From the NCBI GenBank assembly GCA_021018815.1, contig JAITYX010000003.1:4946501-5010500 (forward strand): a stretch of 64,000 bases of DNA, given 5' to 3'. The position numbers were made by a program, and so were the translations under genes. Source of the DNA: Talinum fruticosum (lineage: Eukaryota; Streptophyta; Magnoliopsida; Caryophyllales; Talinaceae). The notes under the pieces are model-generated. The model was not told the DNA's origin. It made no database searches and saw only the letters and a program-made list of their open reading frames with translations. Shown piece by piece: positions 1-11,639 of the stretch; the first letter of the stretch is position 1; the number at the start of each line of letters is the position of its first letter.

Positions 1-133
1 GCCCATCGAAGAGAAATTGAAGCCAAAGAAATTGAAGAAATAAGGGCTTGCTGAATCCATGAACTAAAGGAACGTACCCGAGATAAAGGAGCTGAGTCTA
101 GCGATCCTAAGGGAGAAAGTAAAAATAGACTAG
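1..133 (+). pseudogene. Antisense gene A, C-terminal remnant (Tat-1)
   Basis: The last ~40 codons of the passenger gene that lies antisense to pol in this family. It is recognised by alignment with the copies at 11640-13223 (minus) and 15095-16697 (plus): all share a charged Glu/Lys/Arg-rich tail and end shortly after an SSDPKG-like motif with a TAG. A stop near base 52 and a frameshift just before the terminator break this copy. The rest of the gene lies left of the window. Function unknown. Confidence 0.6.
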
Positions 134-540
134 GCCTTAGACTCTTAGGATGGAATAAAATAAAGGAGGATAAGTTTTTTCTTTTTATTTTTATTTTACA
201 AGTAGTATGTTTGCAAATGGATTCGTTATATTAGCTATGTATTTAGGTCCGTAATAGGCTTACCTTCTATTTAATAAAAGTAAGTATTATGCTATACTTT
301 CATATTTTTGTCGCTACTTTGAGGTAAAAATGGATAAACTGGACCGCCTAATTAGACCGTCTTAAAAAAGTAATAACAGAATGCCTAATTGGGCCATACG
401 GAAAATAAATGAACCAGGGAAAACCAAAATAAAAGGAGAAAACCGTGGCTCGGCCAGCCCACCGTTCACCGGATGGTGGCCGGCTCTTGCCTTGGCTTAA
501 CCCGATTAGGCTGGGCTCGGCCTACTACCTAGGAGCATGC
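134..540. other. Spacer between convergent gene A and integrase (Tat-1)
   Basis: Non-coding stretch where the plus-strand gene A and the minus-strand pol gene end facing each other. Bases 445-490 hold a GC-rich segment (CCCACCGTTCACCGG, then GTGGCCGGC) that recurs at 17040-17100 and, inverted, at 11255-11330 in the other two copies. It may be the remains of a shared 3' processing or structural region, but nothing specific can be assigned. Confidence 0.5.
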
Positions 541-1830
541 TAGGCATAATACTTCTTCAACTTATCTAAATTTGTGTACTAGAAAATCTCTTAACTGTCC
601 AAATCGGTTAATTTTATCGCTGCGCTAAGTAAAATCTAATTAAATATAAACGGGTCTTGCCAGTTGGGCTTGAACTTTCCTCGCGGGTCCTGAATTGGTG
701 CATTTATCTCTTTAAGGATCGAATCCCCAATTCACAAGTGTCGAGGCTTAACCTTCTTATTAAATGCTCTGGATATACGAGCTTGGTATATTTGGACATT
801 ATGTAAGGCGTTAAGGCACCCCTCATCCAATAATACTAACTCCTCATAACGTGCTTTGGCCAATTTAATTTCTCGGAATTTGACTCTCAGCAATTATCCT
901 TAACAAAGGAATGGCAATCTCAATTGGAAGGACTGCTTCAATGCCATAAACTAAAGAATAAGGCGTTGCTCCCGTAGAGGCTCTAATAAAGGTTCTATAA
1001 CCGCACAAAGCGAAAGGCAATTTATCCGGCCAATCCTTATAAGTAACTCGCTACTTTCTCCACTATCTTTCGAATATTCTTATTACCGGCCTCACCTGCT
1101 CCATTGTTCCGAGGGAGATATGGGGAAGATTTGTGATGCTAGATTTATACTTATCTAATAAATCTGCTACTTCCTTCTTAAAATGACTACCGTGATCACT
1201 TATTAACTCATGGGGCACCCCACAACGGCAAATAATATTTAGGGTGATGAATTTGGCTACCTATTTTTATGTCAAAGTTGCATAGGAAGCTGCCTCTACC
1301 TATTTGGTGAAGTAGTCGATTGCTACTAACATAAATTCAAGACCACCTGATCCTTTCGGAGTGACGTTACCGATAATGTCTATTCCCCGAACCGAAAATG
1401 GCCAGGGTGAAGATAGCATAGTAAGAAATGACGGGGTTGGTGTAGTAGATTTACATACACTTGACATTTGTGGTATCTCCTAACAAAGTCATGACAGTTC
1501 GATGCCATGGTAGACCAGTAATAACCAAGCTTCGAACCTTCTAGACTAACATCCTACCATTCATATGAGGTCCGCACTCCCCACCATGAATCTCCTCCAT
1601 AATGCACTTTGCTTCATGTTGATTGACACAAAGTAAGTTAATCCCAAAGTTAGTTTTTTAAACCATTACCCTTGATTGATGAAGAATTGGGTAGCCAACA
1701 TCCCGATGGCTCGCTGGGCCCTAGGCGTTGAGTCCAAAGGATATCCTTGCTTGTACAAATACTGATAAATATCATGATACCAACTGGTACGGTTGATATT
1801 GCACATCTAAGGTGTAGACGTGCGCGGGCT
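541..1830 (-). pseudogene. pol: Tat-1 integrase region of pol (broken)
   Basis: Integrase end of the polyprotein, inserting element cDNA into the host chromosome. It is recognised by alignment with the better copies at 9960-11238 and 17141-18440. The catalytic-core words around 1130-1330 correspond to ADLLDKYK, SDHGSHFK and WVEAAS in those copies, and the C-terminus ends in LDKLKKYYA before a stop at about 540. Many stops and shifts; no long frame survives. It is followed by the convergent end of antisense gene A. Confidence 0.75.
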
Positions 1831-1837
1831 GACTCCG

Positions 1838-2272
1838 TCAATCAATGTGAACGGGCATCGAATGAATGCCGGTAGGGATATTGATCATGGATGCTAACTT
1901 AACTAATGCATCCGCAAATTGATTATCATCCCTAGGAAGGTAAGTGATAGATATATTCTCAAAGTGTTTAGATAATTCTACCAGGTATTCCGGGTAGGGT
2001 GCCAAGGCTTCACTACGTACCTTCCACTTTTGCGAAATTTGGTTAATAATCGGACTTGAATCACCAAAAACTCTTATATTCCTAACCCCAATCTTTGTTG
2101 TAGCTTCATGTCCTGTGATACAAGCTTCGTACTCTGCAACGTTATTAGTGACCTCGAAGTCTAGTTTGAGGGAAATGGGAGTATGTGCTCCCTCCGACGA
2201 GATTAAAAGAATCCCTACTACATAGCCCTTCCGGTTGGAAGCGAAATCAAAGTACATTGTCCAAACGTACAC
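1838..2272 (-). pseudogene. pol: Second (archaeal-type) RNase H domain, Tat-1
   Basis: A 144-residue open frame and the best-preserved pol domain of this copy. It shows the RNase H pattern: an Asp in MYFDFASN near the start (FDG in the relative at 18446-18880), Glu in TNNVAEYEACI, Asp in FGDSSPIINQ and a late Asp in DDNQFADAL. Plant Tat elements are known for a second RNase H of archaeal type between the ordinary RNase H and integrase, and that is the position here. The Gly after the first catalytic Asp is Phe. It would degrade the RNA strand of RNA-DNA hybrids during reverse transcription. Probably no longer expressed as a polyprotein. Confidence 0.8.
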
Positions 2273-2509
2273 CTCTACTTGTCAAATGTCTTCATTTGGA
2301 ATGTTATGGTGTTCGGGTTGCAATTCACCCGTAGGTAAATCGGTTAAGAATTCCGACACTACCCTTCGTTTGATCGCTTTTGAGGGACGAACTCCAGTTC
2401 AAATTCTTATAGCATGACAGTTCATCGCGCTATCTTACTGCTGATAGTTTGTTGCTCAATTATGTACTTAATAGGATCCATACGTGCTACCACACGTACC
2501 GTGTGGACT

Positions 2510-3810
2510 AACATGTAGTGTATGAGCTTCTTAATAGCCTAGACTAATGCCAAAGATGTCTTCTCTAGTGATGTATATCTAGTCTCGTAATCCAGGAACT
2601 TCTTGCTTTGATAGTAGATCGCATGTTCTTTTTCCCCGTCTCGTTGAGCTAGCATGGCTCCCATAGTTGTTTCCATTGTGGTGAGATATAGAAGTAAAGG
2701 TTGCCCCGATTGGGGTGGAACTAACACTCGGAGGATTAGCCATGTATTCCTTAACCTTCTTGAATACCTGTTTTCACTCGGTATCCCAAATAGGCTCGGA
2801 TCCTTTCTTTAACTTCTTGAAAATGGGTTTACAAACCATAGTCAATTTTGATATGAAATGAATAATGTTCTACAAATGTCCTAGGAAACCCCTTATCTCT
2901 TTCGCATGCTTGGTTGAGGGATCTCTTGAATGGCCTTGATCTTAGATGGATCAACTTCAATCCTCTAAGACCGACAACATAGCCTAACAGTTTACCAAAG
3001 GTTAATCCAAAGGCACACATTTGAGGATTAAGGTGAATGTTGTACTTCCCGAGTCCGTGGAAGAATTTTCTCAGTCGGGTAAGTGCCGTACCCTATCTTT
3101 GGATTTTATGATCATATCAAATACATACACTTCAGCTTCTTTATGGATCATATCATGCAGTAGTGTCGTTGATGTCATCCGATACGTTACACCAGCATTC
3201 TTAAGCCTAAATGGCATCACCACATAACCGTAAGTCCCCCATTGAGTGATGAAGGTCGTCTTCTCCATGTCTTCTTCAGCTATCTTTACCTAATAATATC
3301 CAAGCATAACCTTATATGAATGAGAGTAAAGCATTACCCGCTGTATTATCTACCGGAAGATTGATATGAGGCAACAGTAAAATCATCCTTAGGACTGGCC
3401 TTGTTTAAATCCCTAAAGTCGATGCACATACAAACCCTGCCATCTTTCTTTGGGATGGGAACTATATTTCCTACCCTCTAAGGATAGTGAAACTAGCCTC
3501 CAACTACTTCGAACCTCTTCCTTAATCTTCAAGGCCCATTCTAGTTTCATCCTCCTCAACTTCTACTTAACTAGCTTAGCATTCTCATAAAGTGGAATTT
3601 TGTGTTATGCTATACTTGGATCTATACCCGGCATGTGTTTATAAGACCATGTAAAGACAACGTTAAATTCCGTAAGGAGCGAAGTAAATTGCTTCGCTCT
3701 TCTAGATCGAAAGTTTTCCCAATCATAACTTCTTGGGGTTGATCAACTGACCACATAGTAATTGTTATTGTTTCCTCTATTATTGGTGTGCGATTTTCAT
3801 GATCTTCCAT
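2510..3810 (-). pseudogene. pol: Tat-1 reverse transcriptase and RNase H (broken)
   Basis: Reverse transcriptase followed by the ordinary RNase H. The segment near 3200-3650 carries the palm/finger words DPSIA, KIPLYENAKL and MEKTTFITQWGTYGYVVMPF. The active-site motif expected as YVDD reads YVFD (about 3121-3132), so one catalytic aspartate is lost. RNase H (2539-2727) shows GAMLAQRDGEKEHAIYYQSK and DYETRYTSLEK, matching the gypsy RNase H core. Several stops separate the frames. This makes the copy incapable of autonomous reverse transcription. Confidence 0.8.
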
Positions 3811-4904
3811 AGCTTTTATTAGTTCTTTAGGAATTTCTTGTTCATCATTACGAGCAAAACAATTAAGAGCAAGAGGAGGCCGAGTAAGCGTAAAGGTTCA
3901 CTTAATTAAATGAAGCAACGAGTACATCGGACTCGAAACGGAATTTGAAACAATAGAATTAGGAAAAGAACTAGAAACAATAGAATAAGAAGTACAAGCC
4001 CTAGCATTAGACTTAGAGAGAGGATGCACTTCTAGGATGACGAGCAAATTCCTGGCCCTCCTCAACATCAATCCAAGTGACATGCTTGGATCCTTCTATA
4101 TCGGCGCCAGTGATGAACCCGGACGGATCGAACCGTGGGTGCGACATAGCTCGCGACAGCATCGAGACCGAGTTCCCTTCTCAATTACCCTCTTGTTTTA
4201 ACAAAAGATCGAAAGGTTTTTTCGGCGAGATCGGTCCAATCTGTTGTGGACTACCCCTTTTGAGGAGGTAAGGTGCCTCATTTTCCAGAATATAGTAGTC
4301 ATTAAAAATCTCTAGACCAGGTACTAAGATACCGTTCTGTTTGATGTAGTGAGACTCAGGAAAACCATAATAAGGGAAATTGTCTCCTTCTCTTAAAAAT
4401 TGCCCGTTCGGAGTGTAGGGAAAGGGTTTAATAGAGCGGACCGAGTGTGGTGCAGTCCTCTTTGTTTGAGTTTCCCACTTGGCTTGAACTATTTTCTACA
4501 AGACCTGGAAAATACCCTTTCTTCTTAAGCATTAAGTAGACACTAGGGTTACTATAAGGGTTAAAGGTAAAAGGTGCTTCATCCCTTTTAAGGAAGCAAC
4601 GGTTTTAATTCCGTAAAGTTCTTCATCATTAGCATCGTGTTTAATCTCCACTACTGATTCTTTGGAAGTGATAGTAGCACAAAGATTATCCCCGTTGACG
4701 AGTTATGACTTGACCTTTAATGGTCATCTTGACCTTCCGATGCAATGTAGAGAGCACTACTTAATGATCATGCAACCAAGGATGACTTAGAAGCAAATTG
4801 AATGTAACTGGCGGATATCTAGTACTTGGAATTCTATATTCCTCTCTACTGGCCCTATATTAATTGGCAAGGTCATCGTTCCTAAGACTGTTCTTCTAGA
4901 GTTA
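3811..4904 (-). pseudogene. pol: Protease-RT linker of Tat-1 pol
   Basis: Pol-derived sequence between protease and RT, collinear with 22960-24014 plus 49406-49460 in Tat-2. Tat elements have a long, poorly conserved linker here. I see no recognisable catalytic motif and no long frame. Short open stretches on both strands (for example 4077-4271 plus) repeat in Tat-2 as shadows of the same decayed coding sequence. Confidence 0.55.
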
Positions 4905-5420
4905 TCATAAGCTCGAAGATGAACAGTCTACCAAGGTTAAAGGAACAAACTTGTTGATGTAAGTTACAGTAAAATAAAGGGCATTATTGTGTGTAACGAC
5001 TTCTTCTAAGAGATCCTTATGATCAAAGGTAATGGTTCTGTCCCCATTGTTGACGAATCCTACTACTTCCTCTGGCATGGTGTCGGGAGAAACTTCGATC
5101 TTGCTGAGTGCATCAATCAAGGCTTACTTATGTTTCTAGGAAGCAATAAATTGCCATATATAAATGTCGGCTTTTAATTTCTGGAGTTACTTAAGGATTG
5201 GGTTTTCTTCCTCTGTTACTTCAGGTGCTTTTGGGGCTTCCTGAGTCTCTTGTGGACCCAAGGGTGCATTGTGCTGTCCCGATCTAGTAAGAAACTGAAT
5301 TGTGGGGCTTTTAGTGTCTCTCCAAAAGTCTTCTTCTTCTTCGGGTGGTGTGCCCCGAAGTCGTGACTATTATTGTCGCTATCACTTTTTATTTTATAAA
5401 CATATTCTTCATTACTTACC
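4905..5420 (-). pseudogene. pol: Tat-1 aspartic protease (broken)
   Basis: Retroviral-type aspartic protease that would cut the polyprotein. The frame at 4905-5120 contains the conserved approach NNALYFTVTYINKF and then PLTLVD, where the catalytic DNG/DSG loop should follow. In the relative at 50839-51500 the loop reads LVDNG. Here a small deletion after VD removes the rest of the active site. Upstream (5216-5422) is the gag-protease junction region. Confidence 0.65.
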
Positions 5421-5689
5421 AAAAACCCCTAGACTTGTGGATCTAATGGAGGTAGGTTAACAAGTGGTTTTGACATGTTAATATCCGGAATAAAAATAGA
5501 TGAATCCTACTAAACCGGTGTGGATTCGGTGAAGATGGCTAGGTGCTCGCTAAAAGGGTTTTTATTGTTGCTTGTTTTCTCGGCGAGGCTTAGGCAAGGG
5601 TAATTGGCCATTTGGAAACATGCTTTCTAGTTTGTTCTTGAATGTCGAACACCGTTCGGTATCATGTGCCCGTGCACGATGTTATTTGC

Positions 5690-6845
5690 AAAATTTTCCC
5701 GCGTCCCAATTTTTCAACCTGTTCCGCGGTTTTTTATTCTCGCTCTAATAGTTGGCAATTCTATCTTCCCTTTTTCCAAGAGATGGTCAAGGGCTTTAGT
5801 GTAAGTATTATCAATAGGAGTGTAGTCGGTGTACATATTGAGGGTATTGACATCTCGCACCCCTAGTAGCATTGCCAAGCACTTGAGGTTTTCTTATCTT
5901 TGAAATGATAATTTCCTCTATAGTCAATCACGACTTTTGTGGTCCTGGTGGAAAACTCTCCTTCTATCAGCAAACGAGCATCTCTAAGGGTTGAAAAGTT
6001 CATCATGGGTAGGAATTTGAGGTGCTGATTGTAAATGGGTTGAAGGTTCTTTACGATTATTCGAACTTGATCCTTCTCGTAGGGCCGATCAACCATATGG
6101 GCTGCCGTTGCTCTCCATTTGGTAAGGAAATCCGTGAAGCTATCCTTCTCGCCTTGCTTGATTAATTCCAAGTCTTTAAGAGTGATAGGTAGATCGGTGT
6201 TTAGGAGTATTGATGGTGGAACTCCTTGCACAAATCTGTCCAATTGGCAATCTTGCATGGGTCAACCGCATTATACAACTTCATTACATCGGTATCAAAT
6301 GTCTAGGGGAAGATAATGTGGTTGGTGTCTTCGAGGAATGTTCTTAAGAGTAATTTCTCCCAAGAAGTAGCGTACATGATGTTGAGGATTCTCTAAACCT
6401 TTGAACTTAATATCGGGAATGGTGAACTTATGAGGTAGTTTACCCATAGGGATTGAAGTGAATCCCTTATGATCAAAGTAACGATTATCGAACATAGATG
6501 ACTCCATTAACATCCATTTTATCCGATCCATACGGGAATCGGATTGAGATTCGGATTTAGGCTTAGGGGATTCACGTTTGGGACTGCCCGGAGGAGACTG
6601 GATACATGGAGGTGGCAGAATCAAAGTTATTTCCCTTCTCAAATGTTCAGCTTCTTCACCTCTTCCCTTTTCAAATGTTCAGCTTCCTCATCTCTCTTAC
6701 TAGCCTCAATAGCCCTTATTATAGTGTTAAGATCCGTTGATATACATGATATCTATTCTTCTTGATCATTCAACCTGGTTTCCACCTGAGCTATATTTTC
6801 ATTAAGTAGATTAAGGTTACGATATTGCTCTGGGTTGGAATCCAT
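5690..6845 (-). pseudogene. gag: Tat-1 gag (broken)
   Basis: Gag, the capsid-forming protein. An N-terminal heptad-like stretch follows MDSNPEQYRNLNLLNENIAQ (ATG near 6843). Then comes a Pro/Ser-rich segment (6295-6642) and the retrotransposon gag core with IPDIKFKGLENPQHHVR and, at 5863-6258, ELIKQGEKDSFTDFLTKWRA and NLQPIYNQHLKFLPMMNFST. This is the standard capsid-like region of gypsy gag. A deletion or shift at 6258-6295 joins the two blocks, and at least one early stop is present. It is collinear with the Tat-2 gag at 51790-52960. Confidence 0.8.
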
Positions 6846-7761
6846 TGGAAGGGAACTCTTTTTCGAGTACTCGTCTTAGAACAAGGTGTAGGTTGTGATG
6901 GTGTAGTATGCACCGAAGCTTGTCACACCAATGTAGACTATGGAGTAGAAAGAAAAGACAATGTGCAGGACTCCTTGGTAAGACGTTCTAATCTCTTAGA
7001 GCTCGGATTTCGACGATACTCGTAACCGTGGACTTCCCTGTTATGCAACCCAAAGGATCGGGTTTAGGACCATGTGAGAGAAGATCACTTTTAGGAGGAA
7101 GCGGCTCAAGCGCAAGACCCGAAGAGACTAAGGATGCTTTTATTCGGATGCACATAAGAAGGCAATGATGATATGATGAATGACTCGATTGAGACAGACG
7201 CATGATCCTTAACAAAAAGATGTTTAGTATATGATAATGCATTTCCCTATTTGAGATGAATTTTGAACTAAATGCAAAATAAGATGGACAGACTCATCTA
7301 TTTTAGCATGAAATGATTTTATTTGGGTAATGCAAATGGACTCACCTAATATTCAATGATTTTATTTGGCTAATGCAAATGGACTCACTTAATACGAGAT
7401 GATTTTATTTGGCTGATGCAAATAGACTCACCTAGTAAGAGAAGGGGACTTTCGGTAAGACCCTTTCGCAAATAGCGGAATTCTCGGTGCCTCTTAGTAA
7501 ACCAAAAGGTTTAGCCCAAGATGGCGTGCTACGAGGGAGGAGGTACTGTTTCCTCGGGCAATCAAGCCTATTTGGGCCCACCTAAAGGAACCAGTGGGGC
7601 CTCTCTCTAGAAAGGATAAACAAGGGGTACAATAATGTTTTTTAAGTGGTCAAAAATAGAATTTAAACTAGTTAAAAGGTTGCTAAATGCGGAATGCCTA
7701 ATGCAAGCACATCATTAAACCACACTACTTAACTTTTCAGGTTTCGCCCTCTTAATAAACG
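6846..7761 (-). other. Tat-1 5' leader between primer site and gag
   Basis: Untranslated leader of about 0.9 kb. No protein of known type is visible, although 6988-7242 on the minus strand is open for 84 codons. It contains the tandem repeat listed separately and, near 7440-7620, a segment also found in Tat-2 at 54160-54320 (words CTCGGTGCCTCT and GAGGGAGGAGGTAC). Confidence 0.6.
7298..7436 (-). repeat. Leader tandem repeat, about 3 units of ~47 bp
   Basis: Direct repeats built on the words GATTTTATTTGG, CTAATGCAAATGG and ACTCACCTAATA. The same unit occurs about six times in the leader of Tat-2 (53460-53750), so copy number varies between elements. It is placed between the primer site and gag in both. 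Confidence 0.85.
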
Positions 7762-7785
7762 ATGTAGCCCCAATGGAGTTGCCAC
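7762..7785 (-). promoter_or_regulatory. Primer binding site, tRNA-Arg type
   Basis: Directly inside the 5' LTR, read on the minus strand, is TGGCAACTCCATTGGGG. Tat-2 has TGGCGACTCCACTTGGG at the same place. Ogre/Tat elements use a tRNA-Arg primer with a TGGCGACTCC-type site; this copy differs by a G to A change. Confidence 0.7.
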
Positions 7786-9766
7786 TGTAGGAACCACGAC
7801 CTGCGGGCCCATACCGATATCGGGCCAAGATTCCCCACGATTGCCCTTTTGGCGTTAGGGTTTTTAGAAAGTAGGAAACAATGATTTTAGGGTTTTAAAG
7901 ATGCATATTTAAAAGTGAGGATGAACCTTTTATTAAGATTTTCGAGTTTTATTAAATCTGATTAGTTAACGCTTGAATGGCGGTTTTATTAATTATTTTA
8001 CTTTGGAAGTTATTTTCACAATTCCCGGGATCTTATTTGCTAATTAAGGAGTGAGTAATATTAGGATTTCGGTCCCGCCATCGAGCTTTAGGACCGAAGC
8101 CTTACCGACGGACCCCACGGTGCTCGCAGTGGCTTGCACCTAGGGGTGGCCGGCACCGGCCAGAGGCTATGGCTGGCGAAACTAGCCTCGGTGTCCGCCC
8201 AAGTGGCCAGATCTAAATCCTAACATTACCATTCCCGCAACCCGAAAGCACCGAGATGCAAATTTGAATAGAATAAAGCATAAAATAAAGCAGTCGAGGG
8301 TTAGTTTTTAGGAAAGAAAAACTAACAAAAAACAAAGTTTACTATTCCAATCTTAGTATGAGAAAACTAAGACTAAAAAGGCTAAAATGACTCCATCGGT
8401 CTTTGAACCGAGAATCAAATTCAGGGGCGAGGGTACGAAACGTAGGGAAAACCCTTTCGGCTTGGCCGTCTTAAGACGACCATTGCTAATTTGAGTAGTG
8501 TATTAAAATAATGTAAGACGAACAAGCAAACGACAACATCCCATGCAAAATTAAAGCAACTAAACATAATAAAGAAAGCGATAAAGAAAGCGGTAAAGAA
8601 AGCGATAACGAAAATAAAAGCAAGAAGTAATAAAATTATATCGATCGGGGACGAATTAAAAAGAGAGATTACATTTCTTAAACCATAATATAAAAAGCGA
8701 TAAAAATCGTGAAAACAAATAAACTGTTCGAAGGCCGAATAGTTTCCCTAAGGTTGTCCCACCTTGCTAATCTGGATCTCTCGATGCAACAACGACAATC
8801 CAAAAGAAAAGGGTATGTTTTCTAAATTGTGTATAGGGTATAGTAATGATTAGTTGAATGAGTGGCCAGAGATTAGAATAACTAAATATTCTTTGGCTCT
8901 TTGCACGAATTCAACGGTGGCTAGTAGAAGACGAATGCTTTATAGAACTTTCAACGATAGTAACATTTAGATAGGAGTACTTTGGCTAGCTTTCAGCAGT
9001 GTGATGCTAACGCAGAAGTCATCCTTATAATGAGAGCCAAGGCTCTCTATTTATAGGAGAGGACCTAGTCACAAATGACCTAGGGTATGCCTCCATCCAG
9101 CCGTCCAAGCAGCTGAAAATAAACTAGGCCAAATCCTAAGAGATAGAACCTGGATTAGAAAGGGATAAAACCAAATAGAACCAGGAAGGCATATGCCGGC
9201 CAACCATGTGCCCCGGGGTTTCGTACCGTAATTATGTCTCCAAAGGACTCTCCAAGCCAAACCGCAGCGTTCCACTTAATGCTTCTTGAAGGCAGGTGTC
9301 AGCCACGACGTCGTTTGGAGGGGAGAAGCTTCTAGCCTCATGTAGGCTATCTTCCGAAGCTTAAACGCAACACTTTAATACTCCTCATCATGAAATGCAA
9401 CGATTTAATGCCGTCTTCAGGTCTTCGACTCCTTGTCCGATTTGGACAAAAGTAGAATGTGGTACTCTAAACCCGGAATTTCCCGGCATATAACATTGGG
9501 ACTACACAATCTCTAAAGGCTCGACCGGTTCTTGGATCGGTCCGAAAGAAAAGAGGATTTAAGAAATCCTCTTTTCTTTCGGACCATCCCAAGGGAAAAG
9601 GTTAAATATTGGGTGCTAGGGGTTTTTGTGGTTTACCGGCTTATGTCACACCAATTGATCACGGTTTGAGAACCAAATCCTCAAATAGGATTCGAGATTT
9701 CATCATCAGCCAACAAAACAACACATAAATAAAGAGATAAGAGAAGACACTTTTTAGGTGTCTACA
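7786..9766 (-). repeat. Tat-1 5' LTR (1981 bp)
   Basis: On the minus strand it starts TGTAGACACC and ends GGTTCCTACA, and is collinear with the LTRs at 54480-56391 (minus) and 59453-61417 (plus). The inner border is fixed by the primer site. A TATAAATA box (9048-9055, minus) lies within CTCCTATAAATAGAGAG, about 0.7 kb from the LTR start, and is conserved in Tat-0. An A-rich microrepeat of GATAAAGAAAGCG units lies at 8570-8620. The sequence 9541-9585 contains an inverted repeat around AAAGAGGATTT. Confidence 0.9.
9048..9055 (-). promoter_or_regulatory. LTR TATA box (Tat-1)
   Basis: TATAAATA, read on the minus strand, inside CTCCTATAAATAGAGAGCC. The identical word is at 60128-60135 in the Tat-0 LTR; the Tat-2 LTR has the degenerate TATGAATA (55700-55707). 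Conservation and position within the LTR suggest the element's genomic promoter. Confidence 0.7.
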
Positions 9767-9768
9767 CT

Positions 9769-9933
9769 TGGCACCCTACCAAGCATATCTAATAGAATTA
9801 TCTAAATGTTTTGAGAACATCTCTTTCACCTACCTTCCTCGGGACGATAACCAATTTGCTCGATGCATTAGCTAAATTAGTATCCATGATTAATATCCCT
9901 ACGGGCATTCATTCAATGCCCGTTCACGTCTAG
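9769..9933 (+). pseudogene. pol: Tat-0 second RNase H, C-terminal end
   Basis: The last third of the archaeal-type RNase H, homologous to the end of the copy at 1838-2272. It retains the DDNQFA motif (after a shift) and ends MINIPTGIHSMPVHV followed by a stop at 9931-9933. The N-terminal part is separated by the Tat-1 insertion and lies outside the window. Confidence 0.75.
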
Positions 9934-9959
9934 CGGCAGAGTCACCTTGCATACGTGTG

Positions 9960-11238
9960 CATATTAGAAGTGTCTAATGCCGACCACGCCAGTTGGTATC
10001 ATGACAGCTTAGCAATACCTAGATAAGCGAGAATACCCCTTTGACTCCACACCTAGAGTCTAACGAGCCATCGGGATGTTGGCTGCCCAATTCTTTATTA
10101 ATCAAGGGCAACTGTACAAGAAAACCAACTTTGGAATTAGCTTACTTTGTGTCAACCAACATGAAGCAAAGCGCATCATGGATGAGATTCATGGAGGAGA
10201 GTGTAGGCCTTATATAAGCAATAATGTGTTGGTCTTAAAGGTTGAGAGACTCGGATATACTCGGTCGACCATGGCGGTGAACTGTCATGAATTTGTTAGA
10301 AGGTGCCATAAATGTCAGGTGTATGCAAATTTACAACACTAACCGTCGTCATTCCTCATAACATTAGCTTCACCCCGGCCATTCTCGGTTTGGGAAATAG
10401 ACATCACCGGCAAGGTGACCCTTAAGGGAACAGGAGGTTATGAATTCGTGCTAGAAGCAATCGACTACTTCCTAAAATGGGTAGAGGCAGCCTCTTATGC
10501 AACTTTAGCGTCAAAACAGGTAGCTAAGTTTATTACCCGGAATATCATATGTCATTATGGGGAGCCCCATGAGCTAATAAGTGATCATGGTAGTCATTTT
10601 AAGGAGGTAGCAGATTTGTTGGACAAGTATAAGACCCAACACCATAAATCTTTCCCCTATCATCCTCGGACCAATGGAGCAGATCGAAGCTACTAATAAA
10701 AATATTCGTAAAATAGTAGAGAAGATGGCGAGTTACTTATAAGGATTGGCCCGACAAGCGCTCTTTTGCTTTGTGGGATTATGGAACATCTATTAGAGCA
10801 TCTGTGGGAACAACACCCTACTCCCTAGTATATGGCATGGAAGCAGTCCTTCCAATAGAAATTGGCATTCCCTCAATAAGGATAATTGTTGAAAGCCAAA
10901 TTCCGTAAGCAAAATGGGCTAGAGCACGCTATGAAGAGTCGGTAGTATTCGATGAGAGACGCCTCAACGCCCTGCACAATGTCCAAATATATGAAGCGCT
11001 TATATCCAGGGCGTTTAATTAGAAAGTTAAGCCTCAAAATTCGCAAATTAGATATTTAGTCCTTAAAGAAATAAGAGCACCTATTCAGGACCCATGAGGG
11101 AAATTTAAACCCAATTGGCAAGACCCATTTATACTTAGTTAGATCTTACTCGGCAAGGCGGTAAAATTAACTAATTTGGATGGAGAAGAAATTTTCTAGG
11201 ACACAAATTTGGATAAGTTAAAGGAGTATTATGTCTAG
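9960..11238 (+). pseudogene. pol: Tat-0 integrase (broken)
   Basis: Two long frames cover it. The zinc-binding part (10076-10342) has CVNQHEAKRIMDEIHGGEC and RRCHKCQVYANL: the Cys pair is intact but the second zinc His appears as Tyr (CRPY). The catalytic core (10415-10696) has EIDITG, AIDYFLKWVEAASYAT, ELISDHGSHF and YHPRTNGA, giving the two Asp of the DDE triad. The Glu-bearing segment follows in another frame after a one-base shift at about 10680. The end reads LDKLKEYYV with a stop at 11236-11238. It is collinear with the copies at 541-1830 and 17141-18440, and ends facing antisense gene A. Confidence 0.85.
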
Positions 11239-11639
11239 CGCAGCTCTATACATTAGGCCGAGCCCGGCGCAACTAGCCGATCTTGTGGCGGGCGCCGGCC
11301 ACCACCCCGACAACGGTGGGCTGGCCCGACCAAGAAATCAATTTTTTATTAACCATCCAATTACTTGTTTTCTTTATTTTAGGGCGGTCCAATTAAGCTA
11401 TCCAATTTATTTATTATTTTTGTTAACCTCTAGTGAGCAATAAAACATAAAAGTTTAGCATAATACTTACTTTTATTTAATAACGAGTAAGCCAACTACT
11501 TACCTAAATACATAGCTAATAAAAAGAAATCATTGCAAGAACGCTACTTGTAAATCAATAATAAATTTTTTCTAAAGAGGCAAACCTAAACGTCCTTATC
11601 TTTTATTATATCCTAAGTTCTATCTAAAAGAACTAAGCC
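11239..11639. other. Spacer between integrase and antisense gene A (Tat-0)
   Basis: Convergent, non-coding spacer. It contains the GC-rich GGCGGGCGCCGGCC segment near 11290 also seen in the other copies, followed by AT-rich sequence. The 70-codon frame at 11231-11443 is compositionally spurious. Confidence 0.5.

Larger units (their letters stand above)
1..9766 (-). mobile_element. Tat-1: Ty3/gypsy Tat/Ogre-like element, 5' part
   Basis: Degenerate LTR retrotransposon read right to left: 5' LTR (7786-9766), primer site, leader with tandem repeats, gag, protease, RT-RNase H, a second RNase H, integrase, and the end of an antisense passenger gene at the left edge. Its 3' LTR lies outside the window. 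The second RNase H and the antisense gene point to the Tat lineage. The 5' LTR abuts the second RNase H of an oppositely oriented relative at 9767, so Tat-1 was inserted into that element (Tat-0); the right flank pentamer is CTTGG. The left flank needed to confirm a target duplication is not visible. All reading frames are broken. Confidence 0.85.

Noticed and set aside
11231..11443. 70-codon frame after integrase as a chromodomain
   Set aside because: No aromatic cage pattern and it begins at the integrase terminator; Tat elements lack a chromodomain.
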